From: Bacteroidota bacterium
GTDB lineage: Bacteria; Bacteroidota; Bacteroidia; Flavobacteriales; Flavobacteriaceae
Assembly (NCBI GenBank): GCA_023437485.1
Contig: JAEZGB010000019.1
Location: forward strand, 1-8,443
Length of the DNA stretch: 8,443 nucleotides
Direction of reading: 5' to 3'
Numbering within the stretch: the stretch's first letter is position 1; the number at the start of each line of letters is the position of its first letter. Below, in pieces: positions 1 through 5,663 of this stretch. The notes under the pieces were generated by a model that saw nothing but the letters and a program-made list of their open reading frames with translations, did no database searches and had not been told where the DNA came from. The position numbers and the translations under genes are program-made.

Positions 1-52
1 GATTATTGACAGCCGTAACCCGTCGCTGAACCACTCCACCGGCAGCAACTAA
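1..52 (+). CDS. 3' end of an unidentified protein (partial)
   Basis: An open frame enters from the left edge in frame 2 and ends at TAA (50-52), giving the C-terminal residues IIDSRNPSLNHSTGSN. The codons (GAC, AGC, CGT, AAC, CCG, CTG) resemble those of the clear genes in the window, and the frame stops 3 nt before the convergent M28 peptidase gene, which is the spacing expected for two tail-to-tail genes. Sixteen residues are too few to name a family. It could be a chance open frame, since no start or domain lies inside the window. Confidence 0.4.
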   Translation, partial: IIDSRNPSLNHSTGSN

Positions 53-55
53 CCT

Positions 56-1075
56 TTATTTCCCGTCTTTGTCCACCACAAGCCTTTGATCGCGGTTGGC
101 AATTTCCCATGCGATCGCGAAAGCAAGGCGGGTGCGCTTTTCCAGAGCGTCGTACTCTATTTTTTCCGGGTCATCTCCGGGTTTGTGGTAATCTTCGTGT
201 ATACCGTTAAAAAGGAACACTGACGGAATCCCGTTCTTGGCAAAATTGTAGTGGTCAGACCGGTAATAAAAACGCTGCGGGTCATTGATGTCATTGTACT
301 TGTAATCAAGGACCAGGTTCGTATGCCGGGCGTTGGCAGCCTCGGTAATGTTGTGAAGGTCTGTCGATAACCTGTCGGAACCAATCACATATACATAATT
401 GTTGGTGTCCGGATGGAAGGTGTCGCGACGTCCGATCATATCAATATTGATGTTTGCCACGGTATTTTGAAGGGGAAACAAGGGGTTTTCAGAATAGAAT
501 CGTGAACCATGCAGCCCGTGTTCTTCACCGGTTACGTGCAAAATCAGGATCGACCGCCGCGGGCCATTGCCATTTATTTTGGCCTGATGGAAAGCCTGGG
601 CTATTTCAAGCAATGCGACCGTACCCGAACCATCGTCGTCGGCGCCGTTGTAAATCTCGCCATTTTTCATCCCGACGTGGTCATAATGGGCGGTGATTAC
701 CACAACTTCGTCTTTTTTGTCCGAACCCTCAATATAGGCCCAAATGTTTTCGGAATCGCCGAGTTTAGGTGAAAACGGCCTGACAAAATAGGACGCGGGA
801 ATAGGCTGAAAGTAATCTTTTGCCGTGGGCGGATGCGGAATGCCATCTTTTTTATACTGTGCGATAAGATATTCGCCCGCGAGTTTTTGGCCGGGTTCAC
901 CGGTGTTTCGGCCCTGCATTTCATCCGATGCGATAATGTGGAGGTGTTTGCTCAGCTCGGCAGCCGTGATGGTGGGAACGTAGGTGGCCGCATCGGCAGC
1001 AGGTTTTTGTTTTTGGGCCGTGCAACCCGTTCCGATGACGGCGGCAGCCAGCAATAAAATCAGGCGGTTCTTCAT
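56..1075 (-). CDS. M28 family zinc metallopeptidase, predicted lipoprotein
   Basis: A predicted exported aminopeptidase or carboxypeptidase of the M28 family, 339 aa from the chosen start. The N-terminus MKNRLILLLAAAVIGTGCTA is a signal peptide ending in a lipobox-like Cys at about residue 18, so the protein is probably anchored in a membrane facing the periplasm or surface. Candidate co-catalytic zinc residues occur in family order: AHYDH (His130, helper Asp132), NGADDDGSG (bridging Asp near 146), TGEEHG (general base Glu184, ligand Glu185), NIDMIG (Asp212) and DYHKPGD (His297). All key residues are present, so it should be active; the substrate cannot be told. An in-frame ATG at 1120 would add 15 residues and overlaps the upstream stop as TAATG; I prefer 1075 because it puts the charged n-region directly before the hydrophobic core. 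It is the last gene of a probable run with the DUF3667 and dienelactone hydrolase genes. Confidence 0.93.
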   Translation of the reverse strand: MKNRLILLLAAAVIGTGCTAQKQKPAADAATYVPTITAAELSKHLHIIASDEMQGRNTGEPGQKLAGEYLIAQYKKDGIPHPPTAKDYFQPIPASYFVRPFSPKLGDSENIWAYIEGSDKKDEVVVITAHYDHVGMKNGEIYNGADDDGSGTVALLEIAQAFHQAKINGNGPRRSILILHVTGEEHGLHGSRFYSENPLFPLQNTVANINIDMIGRRDTFHPDTNNYVYVIGSDRLSTDLHNITEAANARHTNLVLDYKYNDINDPQRFYYRSDHYNFAKNGIPSVFLFNGIHEDYHKPGDDPEKIEYDALEKRTRLAFAIAWEIANRDQRLVVDKDGK

Positions 1076-1119
1076 AAAATGCATTGTTTTAAGAGGTTGA
1101 ACTTGTTGGTTGAACAACA

Positions 1120-2085
1120 TTAGTCTAAGATTATTGCCGAATATAACAGTACTCCCACAATAAAAATTACAATTAAGGATAAATTAACCACGAACATTGC
1201 CAGGGATTTGGTGCGCGAGACCAGTTTGGATTCGCGGTAAACGCGCCGGTGTGCCCGGAAAAAATAAAACACCCAGTACCCCAAAAGCAACACCCAGGGC
1301 AGCCACATCCAGTCACTGATCAAGTCACTAAAGTCAGTGAGTTCCTCAACCGTGGCGAGAATGGAAAATGTGAGCAGCAAAAAGGAAAAATAGTGCAGGG
1401 TGAAAACCCCGTGATCATAATACAACCATCGCTTTTTACTTTGGAATACCCATAACACAAAGGCAAACACAGGCAAATAAAGAAAAATTGCCTTTGGGAC
1501 GGTTGCCATGAACTTCTCATAAAAGCGCTCCTGAAGCTGCTCGACGGTATATTTTTCCTGGGCACGTGCCACTTTGCGGGTGTACCAATACTTCAGGCCC
1601 GTCATCCGCTGGGCTTCGGGTTTAAGCGCCTCAACCGAATCCATTTCGCGGAGTGACCGGTAATCTCCAAGCCGCAGTGCCGCAGGCGTGTGCTTTCGTG
1701 CAAGGGTGTCATTGAGGTTTGCCGTGGAGGACTTGGCAACAACCGGGGCGCGGTCTTCATCTGAATTTTGCCCGGCATAAAACAAACTCACCATGAAAAA
1801 GGTGACAAAGTTTATAAAAATGTAGAGTTTAACCGGAGGTACATACGTCTTGCGGCGGCCTGACAGATATTCAAGGGTTAGCCCGCCAGGCCTGAAAAGC
1901 AACGATTTTACCGTCTTGTAAAACGAACTGTCATAATGGACGAGGTCTTCGACAAAATGAGTAAACAGATAGTAAAAAGGTTTTCTCGGCTGGACGTTTT
2001 CCTGTCCGCAGTGCGTACAAAATCGTTCGGGAACAACCCGCCGGCAATTCAGGCAGGTCTTATCGGCCCGCAGGCGATGCTTCAT
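1120..2085 (-). CDS. DUF3667 zinc-ribbon membrane protein
   Basis: A 321-aa protein that I recognise as DUF3667, a Bacteroidota-rich family of unknown function. It starts with a zinc ribbon: CLNC at residues 11-14 and CTHCGQ at 23-28, two CxxC knuckles 8 residues apart. Next come the family-like stretch with SLLFRPGG and SGRRKTYVPPVK (about 61-86) and a first membrane segment (about 86-104). A polar, charged stretch (about 105-195) separates it from four more predicted membrane segments (about 197-214, 231-246, 259-277, 295-318). The ribbon is therefore probably cytoplasmic and tethered to an inner-membrane helical bundle. The start codon lies 1 nt after the stop of the upstream dienelactone hydrolase gene, and its stop lies 44 nt before the M28 start, so the three genes are likely co-transcribed and perhaps translationally coupled. 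No catalytic motif is visible and I assign no function. Confidence 0.88.
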   Translation of the reverse strand: MKHRLRADKTCLNCRRVVPERFCTHCGQENVQPRKPFYYLFTHFVEDLVHYDSSFYKTVKSLLFRPGGLTLEYLSGRRKTYVPPVKLYIFINFVTFFMVSLFYAGQNSDEDRAPVVAKSSTANLNDTLARKHTPAALRLGDYRSLREMDSVEALKPEAQRMTGLKYWYTRKVARAQEKYTVEQLQERFYEKFMATVPKAIFLYLPVFAFVLWVFQSKKRWLYYDHGVFTLHYFSFLLLTFSILATVEELTDFSDLISDWMWLPWVLLLGYWVFYFFRAHRRVYRESKLVSRTKSLAMFVVNLSLIVIFIVGVLLYSAIILD

Positions 2086-2086
2086 T

Positions 2087-2839
2087 TTATTTCAGGATTT
2101 CTTCAAAGAATAATTTCATGTGTTCCCATGAACGTTTGGCCGCCTTTTCATTATAGGCAACGCCTGTCGATTTATCGTTTCCGGCCGAAGGTTCGGTAAA
2201 AGAGTGGACAGCGTCGGCGTAGTAAATCATCTGCCAATCAGCGTTGGTCTCCTTCATTTCCTTCTCAAAGGACTTTATCTCGTCTTCAGGAACAAAAAAA
2301 TCTTCGGCGCCATGGCACACCAATATGCTCGGCGCAATGGGCAACAGGGGCTGCCGGCCATCGCGGCCCAACCCGCCGTGAAATGAAACAACTCCCCTGA
2401 CAGGCATATTGGCCCGGGCGGCCTCAAGTGCCCCGGTTCCGCCAAAACAGTAGCCAATCACGGCAATGCGCTGTGGGTTTGCACCCTGGGCAATCAACTG
2501 ACCGAGCGCGGCCTGGATCCGGGCGCGGTACAATTCCCTGTTTTGCTTGAAGTATCCCGATTTTTCCCCGGCTTCCTTAATGTCTTTTGGAATATTGCCT
2601 TCGCCGTAAATATCGGCAACAAAGGCATAGTAGCCCATTTGCGAAAGTTCCCGGGCGACAGCTTTTGAATGGTCATCGATACCGCGCCAGGCCGGGAGAA
2701 TCAGGATTCCGGGCGCGTTTTTTGCCTGGGGGGAAATTGCCAACCCGTTCAGCTTCTGCTTTTCATGCCAATAGGGCACGGATTTGAGCTGCGCAAAGGT
2801 ACTGGTGGCACAAAGCAATACTATCAAAAGGATTTTCAT
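2087..2839 (-). CDS. Secreted dienelactone hydrolase-family protein
   Basis: A 250-aa alpha/beta hydrolase of the dienelactone hydrolase family. Residues 1-16 (MKILLIVLLCATSTFA) form a signal peptide, likely cleaved before QLK, so it acts in the periplasm or outside the cell, unlike the cytosolic DLH of chloroaromatic degradation. The nucleophile elbow is GYCFGG with Cys131, the characteristic DLH Cys in place of the usual Ser. The acid is Asp180 in HGAEDFFVP and the base His212 in DAVHSFTEP, completing a Cys-Asp-His triad. Length and motif spacing fit the family. No other ring-cleavage or chlorocatechol gene is nearby, so hydrolysis of dienelactone itself is unlikely; a general esterase or lactonase role is an inference. 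It is the first gene of a probable run with DUF3667 (1 nt downstream) and the M28 peptidase. I see only a weak promoter-like AAACTTTG upstream. Confidence 0.93.
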   Translation of the reverse strand: MKILLIVLLCATSTFAQLKSVPYWHEKQKLNGLAISPQAKNAPGILILPAWRGIDDHSKAVARELSQMGYYAFVADIYGEGNIPKDIKEAGEKSGYFKQNRELYRARIQAALGQLIAQGANPQRIAVIGYCFGGTGALEAARANMPVRGVVSFHGGLGRDGRQPLLPIAPSILVCHGAEDFFVPEDEIKSFEKEMKETNADWQMIYYADAVHSFTEPSAGNDKSTGVAYNEKAAKRSWEHMKLFFEEILK

Positions 2840-2869
2840 ATTGAATATTTATTTAAAAGTACAAAGTTT

Positions 2870-2901
2870 TTAATAAAATAAAAGCCCCGTGATTGGGGCT
2901 T
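2870..2901 (-). terminator. Intrinsic terminator of the small secreted protein gene
   Basis: Read on the minus strand, a 7-bp perfect stem AAGCCCC / GGGGCTT (2895-2901 with 2882-2888) encloses a 6-nt loop and is followed by a T-rich run (TTATTTTATTA). The stem starts at the TAA stop codon (2900-2902) of the 112-aa gene, so it ends that transcript and separates it from the dienelactone hydrolase run downstream. Confidence 0.75.
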
Positions 2902-3238
2902 AATTTGTGGTTCTGACAGGCGTGCTGACGGGCGCCGATACGGGATCGGCCAACCGCGGCGGATGTACCGTTGCCGGAGGGGTGATGGCCGGGTTCTTCT
3001 TCTCCTTGCCGGTAGACCTTTCAACCTGGTCCTGCAACAGATTTTCCGAATCAATGACGTTTTGGTTGTTCTGCTGATTGATATTGGCCTGTCGGGCCGC
3101 CTGGTGTACGGCAGTCTGCGCAGGAATGACTGGTTGTTGGTCCAATCGGTCCTGCGTGGTAGGATCGTTTATCCTGTCAACCTGCGCCTGAGCTGTAAAG
3201 CCGAGTGCAATTAAGATGCTGATTGCCAAAGTTTTCAT
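2900..3238 (-). CDS. Small secreted Q/N- and P-rich protein, unknown function
   Basis: A 112-aa protein I do not recognise. Residues 1-18 (MKTLAISILIALGFTAQA) are a clear signal peptide with a likely AQA|QV cleavage. The mature part of about 94 residues has no Cys. Its first half is rich in Gln, Asn and Asp (for example QQPVIPAQTAVHQAARQ and INQQNNQN); the last third is rich in Pro, Thr, Val and Ala (ITPPATVHPP, APVSTPVRTTN). That composition suggests a disordered exported protein rather than an enzyme. It has its own terminator, so it seems to be a single-gene transcript, divergent from the DUF1801 gene with 111 bp between starts. The clear signal peptide and terminator argue that the gene is real. 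Confidence 0.78.
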   Translation of the reverse strand: MKTLAISILIALGFTAQAQVDRINDPTTQDRLDQQPVIPAQTAVHQAARQANINQQNNQNVIDSENLLQDQVERSTGKEKKNPAITPPATVHPPRLADPVSAPVSTPVRTTN

Positions 3239-3305
3239 GGTGTTTTTATTTAAAGTTACGCATTTTGGGCGGGAAGCTTTGGTGGATGCATAGCCTTAAC
3301 CAAAC

Positions 3306-3336
3306 TTTAACCGCTAGTAATTTATCCTTATTTTTG
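3306..3336 (+). promoter_or_regulatory. Bacteroidota-type promoter for the DUF1801 gene
   Basis: TATTTTTG at 3329-3336 matches the Bacteroidota -7 consensus TAnnTTTG exactly. The -33 position, 20 bp upstream, reads TTT (3306-3308) rather than TTG, so that half is weak. Transcription would begin about 4-7 nt downstream, only some 7-10 nt before the ATG at 3350, implying a very short leader. Confidence 0.4.
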
Positions 3337-3349
3337 GACAAAAAATCAA

Positions 3350-3793
3350 ATGGACGTTCAGCAATACCTCGATAACTTGCCTGATGACCGGCGCGGATAC
3401 ATGGAAGCGCTTCGAAAAACTTTGACCGACAATTTGCCGGAAGGTATTGTTGAAACAATCAGTTACGGAATGATCGGGTACGTTGTGCCGCACAGCCTTT
3501 ACCCCAAAGGATACCATTGCGACCCTAAACTTGCCCTGCCGTTTATCAGCATCGCATCGCAAAAAAATTTTATTGCTATTTATCACATGGGAATCTATGC
3601 GAGCCCGGAACTGTTAACCTGGTTTACTGCCGAATACGCAAACCGGGTCACGGGAAAACTCGATATGGGAAAAAGTTGTATCCGATTCAAAAAGCCCGAG
3701 GCGATTCCAATGGAACTGATAGGTGAGTTGGCCACCAAAATGACCCCCGGCCAGTGGATCGATCTGTACGAAAGCGCACTAACTCGCAAATGA
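3350..3793 (+). CDS. DUF1801 domain-containing protein
   Basis: A 147-aa cytosolic protein with no signal peptide. It has the DUF1801 (YdhG-like) layout: an N-terminal helical stretch with YLDNLPDDRRGYMEALRKTL (about 6-25), then PEGIVETISYGMIGYVVP (30-47), the core strand LPFISIASQKNFIAIYHMGI (about 63-82), and a C-terminal GKSCIRFKKPEAIPMELI segment (107-124). The ISYGM and IAIY motifs are the part I rely on. The family is small, widespread and has no firm biochemical role. The gene stands alone: it is divergent from the small secreted protein gene and convergent with the flavoprotein gene, with a good -7 element just upstream of the ATG. Confidence 0.88.
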   Translation: MDVQQYLDNLPDDRRGYMEALRKTLTDNLPEGIVETISYGMIGYVVPHSLYPKGYHCDPKLALPFISIASQKNFIAIYHMGIYASPELLTWFTAEYANRVTGKLDMGKSCIRFKKPEAIPMELIGELATKMTPGQWIDLYESALTRK

Positions 3794-3801
3794 TGTAAAA
3801 T

Positions 3802-3858
3802 CTTCCAAAAAAAATGTAAATATTTGGAAGCGGGCTTTTGCAAATTTGTAAAAAGCCC
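3802..3858. repeat. Two adjacent inverted repeats after the DUF1801 gene
   Basis: The first repeat pairs CTTCCAAA (3802-3809) with TTTGGAAG (3823-3830), an 8-bp stem with a 13-nt loop. The second pairs GGGCTTTT (3832-3839) with AAAAGCCC (3851-3858), an 8-bp stem with an 11-nt loop that itself contains the palindrome CAAATTTG. They start 9 nt after the DUF1801 stop and may serve as a termination or mRNA 3'-end structure, but neither has a proper U-run on the plus strand. The motif TGTAAA occurs three times here (3794, 3815, 3847). Confidence 0.5.
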
Positions 3859-3862
3859 CGTT

Positions 3863-3970
3863 ATGAAAATTTATACGCAATTTCGAGTAATCCTGTACAA
3901 GTTGTCGATTGAGGCAAAAGTGGTGTTTTGGAGGTTCCGAAACGTTGGCGATTCGATAATCAGAAACTAA
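3863..3970 (+). CDS. Possible 35-aa small ORF
   Basis: ATG at 3863 to TAA at 3968-3970 gives a 35-residue frame beginning MKIYTQFRVILYKLSIEAK and ending GDSIIRN, basic and mildly hydrophobic. It occupies most of the gap between the two flanking genes, and its stop overlaps the stop of the convergent flavoprotein gene. There is no recognisable domain, no signal peptide and only a poor promoter-like sequence upstream. A frame of this length can arise by chance, so I list it only as a candidate. Confidence 0.2.
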   Translation: MKIYTQFRVILYKLSIEAKVVFWRFRNVGDSIIRN

Positions 3971-4863
3971 TCTTTAAGAATCATTTCAACATTGATGGTA
4001 AAGCCGGCTTTGGTTCCCGAGGCTGCGGCCACTGAAATCGCCCTTGGCTGCGAGGTGCAGTCACCGGCCGCATAAACACCTTCAATAGACGTACGTTGCT
4101 CATCGTCTACATCAATATGGCCGCGGTTGGTGATTTTGCAACCCAAAGCCTCAGCAAGGTCCGACTGCTGTTCAAAAGGTATGGAAGCGTAATAGTACCT
4201 GATATCAAGTTCCTTTCCGCTTTTGAATATAACCTTTTTGGCGATGCCCGAATCATGCCGGATCTGGTCAATCTGGTCTTCCACAATCGAAATTCCAATT
4301 TGTTCAAGTTTTTCGCGCTCTTCATTGCGCAACTCCGAAACGCCATTGGTCAAAATGGTGATTTTGTCAGTCCAGTTGTTAATCAATGTCCCCAGATGGT
4401 AGGCCGCTTCACCATTGGCGATGATTCCGGTGGCTTTCCCGCGACATTCGTATCCGTGGCAATACGGACAATGAAGAATGGATCTGCCCCAGCATTGAGC
4501 AAAACCCTTAATATCAGGGGTGATGTCCCTTAGCCCGGTGGCCAGCAGCAACCGTTTGGCAGAATACGTCCCTTTTGCGGTAGTCAGTAAAAAGCCCGAA
4601 TCAGTTTTTTTGGCCGAATGCACCTCTTCCCTAAAGTGACGCGTGGTTTTGTAATTGAGCACTTCTTCAAGCGTGCTGCCGACAATTTCTGAGGGAGTCA
4701 TCCCGTCGCAGGTAATAAAATTGCGCGACTCGGGCGCCTGACGGTTGCAGGGCGTCCCCCGATCAAAAACGGCAACCTTTCGCAAAGACCTTCCCAGGGT
4801 CATGGCCGCTGAAAGCCCGGCAACGCTTCCGCCAATTATGGCGACATCAAAATCCTGATCCAT
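3967..4863 (-). CDS. Thioredoxin reductase-like FAD-dependent disulfide oxidoreductase
   Basis: A 298-aa flavoprotein of the thioredoxin-reductase fold. The N-terminal FAD-binding motif is AIIGGSVAGLSAAMTLGRS (residues 8-26), followed by LLLATGLRD (about 105-113). The redox-active disulfide is CPYCHGYE (Cys132, Cys135), then comes the second FAD motif GVYAAGDCTSQPRA (262-275). CxxCHGYE is the form I associate with the GliT/HlmI/DepH dithiol-oxidase branch and with many unnamed bacterial relatives, not with classical TrxB (CATC). The central domain, where TrxB has a GGG-type NADPH motif and a following HRR, reads IIANGEAAYHLG and TILTNG, so NADPH binding is doubtful. It probably oxidises or reduces a small-molecule or protein thiol in the cytosol. 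No thioredoxin or biosynthetic cluster is adjacent. Upstream, TAGATTTA could be a -7 element with one mismatch. Confidence 0.9.
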   Translation of the reverse strand: MDQDFDVAIIGGSVAGLSAAMTLGRSLRKVAVFDRGTPCNRQAPESRNFITCDGMTPSEIVGSTLEEVLNYKTTRHFREEVHSAKKTDSGFLLTTAKGTYSAKRLLLATGLRDITPDIKGFAQCWGRSILHCPYCHGYECRGKATGIIANGEAAYHLGTLINNWTDKITILTNGVSELRNEEREKLEQIGISIVEDQIDQIRHDSGIAKKVIFKSGKELDIRYYYASIPFEQQSDLAEALGCKITNRGHIDVDDEQRTSIEGVYAAGDCTSQPRAISVAAASGTKAGFTINVEMILKD

Positions 4864-4884
4864 GTTTGATTTTTGATAAATCTA

Positions 4885-4929
4885 CAAAACAAAAATCCGC
4901 ATGGCTTTGCAGTATTCATGCGGATTTTT
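4885..4929 (-). terminator. Intrinsic terminator of the receiver gene
   Basis: A 12-bp perfect stem, AAAAATCCGCAT (4891-4902) with ATGCGGATTTTT (4918-4929), encloses a 15-nt loop. On the minus strand it is followed by a further T-rich run (TTTTTG TTTTG, ending at 4885) and lies 26 nt after the receiver gene's stop. It separates that gene from the flavoprotein gene, whose ATG is only 21 nt further on. The A-run on the other side could also serve plus-strand transcripts. Confidence 0.85.
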
Positions 4930-4955
4930 ATAAGATTTGCTGCCAGATCCCGCGA

Positions 4956-5408
4956 TCAGATATTGAGCAGGAAAGTTTCTTTGTTGAGTCCCGAATTGTG
5001 GAACTGAAAATTCATGTTCACCACATCGCTCAAAACTTTTTTAAGTTGCGCGAAGCTGTTGGGTTTTTTGATGTAGATGTTGGCGCCGTTTATAAAGGTT
5101 TCCTCAATGTCCTTGTCAGTGCTGGAGGTTGAATAAATTGCGATTGACAAATCATTGTACTTTGGATGCTGACGGATTTCCATCAAGCACTCAACTCCTG
5201 ATTTATACGGCATGTTAAGATCCAGAAACAGGATATCGGGCAGTTTATTGTCCGGATTTTCCAGATACTCCAACAAGTTCCGACCGTCTTCCAGCATATG
5301 GAGGTGGGTCTGTATTTTAAGCTCGCTCAGCGCGTCGCTAAAAGTGTTACGATCGTCGGCGTCATCATCAACCAGAAGTACTTCGATCGTGGCTTTCGTG
5401 TTATTCAT
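4956..5408 (-). CDS. Single-domain response regulator (Rcp1/CheY-like receiver)
   Basis: A 150-aa stand-alone receiver with no output domain. The sequence shows VLLVDDDADDR (acidic pocket Asp14-Asp16), the phospho-acceptor Asp63 in FLDLNMPYKSG, a Ser/Thr switch position at Ser93-Thr94 in IYSTSS, and Lys115 before Pro in IKKP. LDLNMP followed by the late IYSTSSTDKDI stretch is typical of the Rcp1 branch, which partners with phytochrome-like or hybrid histidine kinases. No kinase gene is in the window, so it is an orphan here and its partner is unknown. It is monocistronic: a plausible promoter lies at 5434-5466 and a strong terminator follows the stop. It probably relays phosphate or binds a target protein in the cytosol. 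Confidence 0.93.
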   Translation of the reverse strand: MNNTKATIEVLLVDDDADDRNTFSDALSELKIQTHLHMLEDGRNLLEYLENPDNKLPDILFLDLNMPYKSGVECLMEIRQHPKYNDLSIAIYSTSSTDKDIEETFINGANIYIKKPNSFAQLKKVLSDVVNMNFQFHNSGLNKETFLLNI

Positions 5409-5433
5409 CTTGTCAGGGTGTCTAAATATTTCA

Positions 5434-5466
5434 TAAATGTAGTTAATATGGAATAATTATGCAAAA
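5434..5466 (-). promoter_or_regulatory. Promoter for the receiver gene
   Basis: On the minus strand TTTTG (5466-5462), a 20-bp spacer and TACATTTA (5441-5434) fit the Bacteroidota promoter pattern, with one mismatch in TAnnTTTG. The -7 element ends 25 nt before the ATG of the receiver gene. Confidence 0.45.
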
Positions 5467-5539
5467 GGTTCTATTATATCGAAAGCCTTTAACTTGAACA
5501 ATTGTTAAAATCGCAACCGATGGGGTAGGAAATATGACC

Positions 5540-5561
5540 AAAAAAATACTGATATTCAGTA
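5540..5561 (-). terminator. Weak terminator-like hairpin after the lipoprotein hydrolase gene
   Basis: TACTGA (5547-5552), a 3-nt spacer and TCAGTA (5556-5561) form a perfect inverted repeat. On the minus strand seven Ts follow (5546-5540). It lies about 100 nt after the stop of the hydrolase gene. The AT-rich 6-bp stem is weak, so it could instead be an operator upstream of the receiver gene. Confidence 0.35.
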
Positions 5562-5603
5562 ACTTTTTTAATAGAATTCCAATTCCACAAAATTTTCGGT
5601 ACG

Positions 5604-5616
5604 GTTAATTTTTAAC
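5604..5616. repeat. Short inverted repeat in the 5409-5663 intergenic region
   Basis: GTTAA (5604-5608), 3 nt, then TTAAC (5612-5616). The same AT-rich gap also holds the palindrome AACAATTGTT (5497-5506) and a tandem AATTCC pair (5575-5586). No convincing gene lies in this 255-bp gap. Confidence 0.3.
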
Positions 5617-5663
5617 AATAAATTTTGATGGTGAGCTACGGGATCAATCCGGTGAAATCTTTT

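Noticed and set aside
1936..2199. Plus-strand 87-codon frame across the DUF3667/hydrolase junction
   Set aside because: Antisense to two well-supported genes with no domain or start signal.
2839..2870. Promoter AAACTTTG for the dienelactone hydrolase run
   Set aside because: One mismatch in the -7 box and no TTG at the right distance upstream, so too weak to list as a feature.
4096..4533. A 145-codon open frame on the plus strand
   Set aside because: Antisense to the flavoprotein gene, covering its CPYC motif region; no domain of its own.
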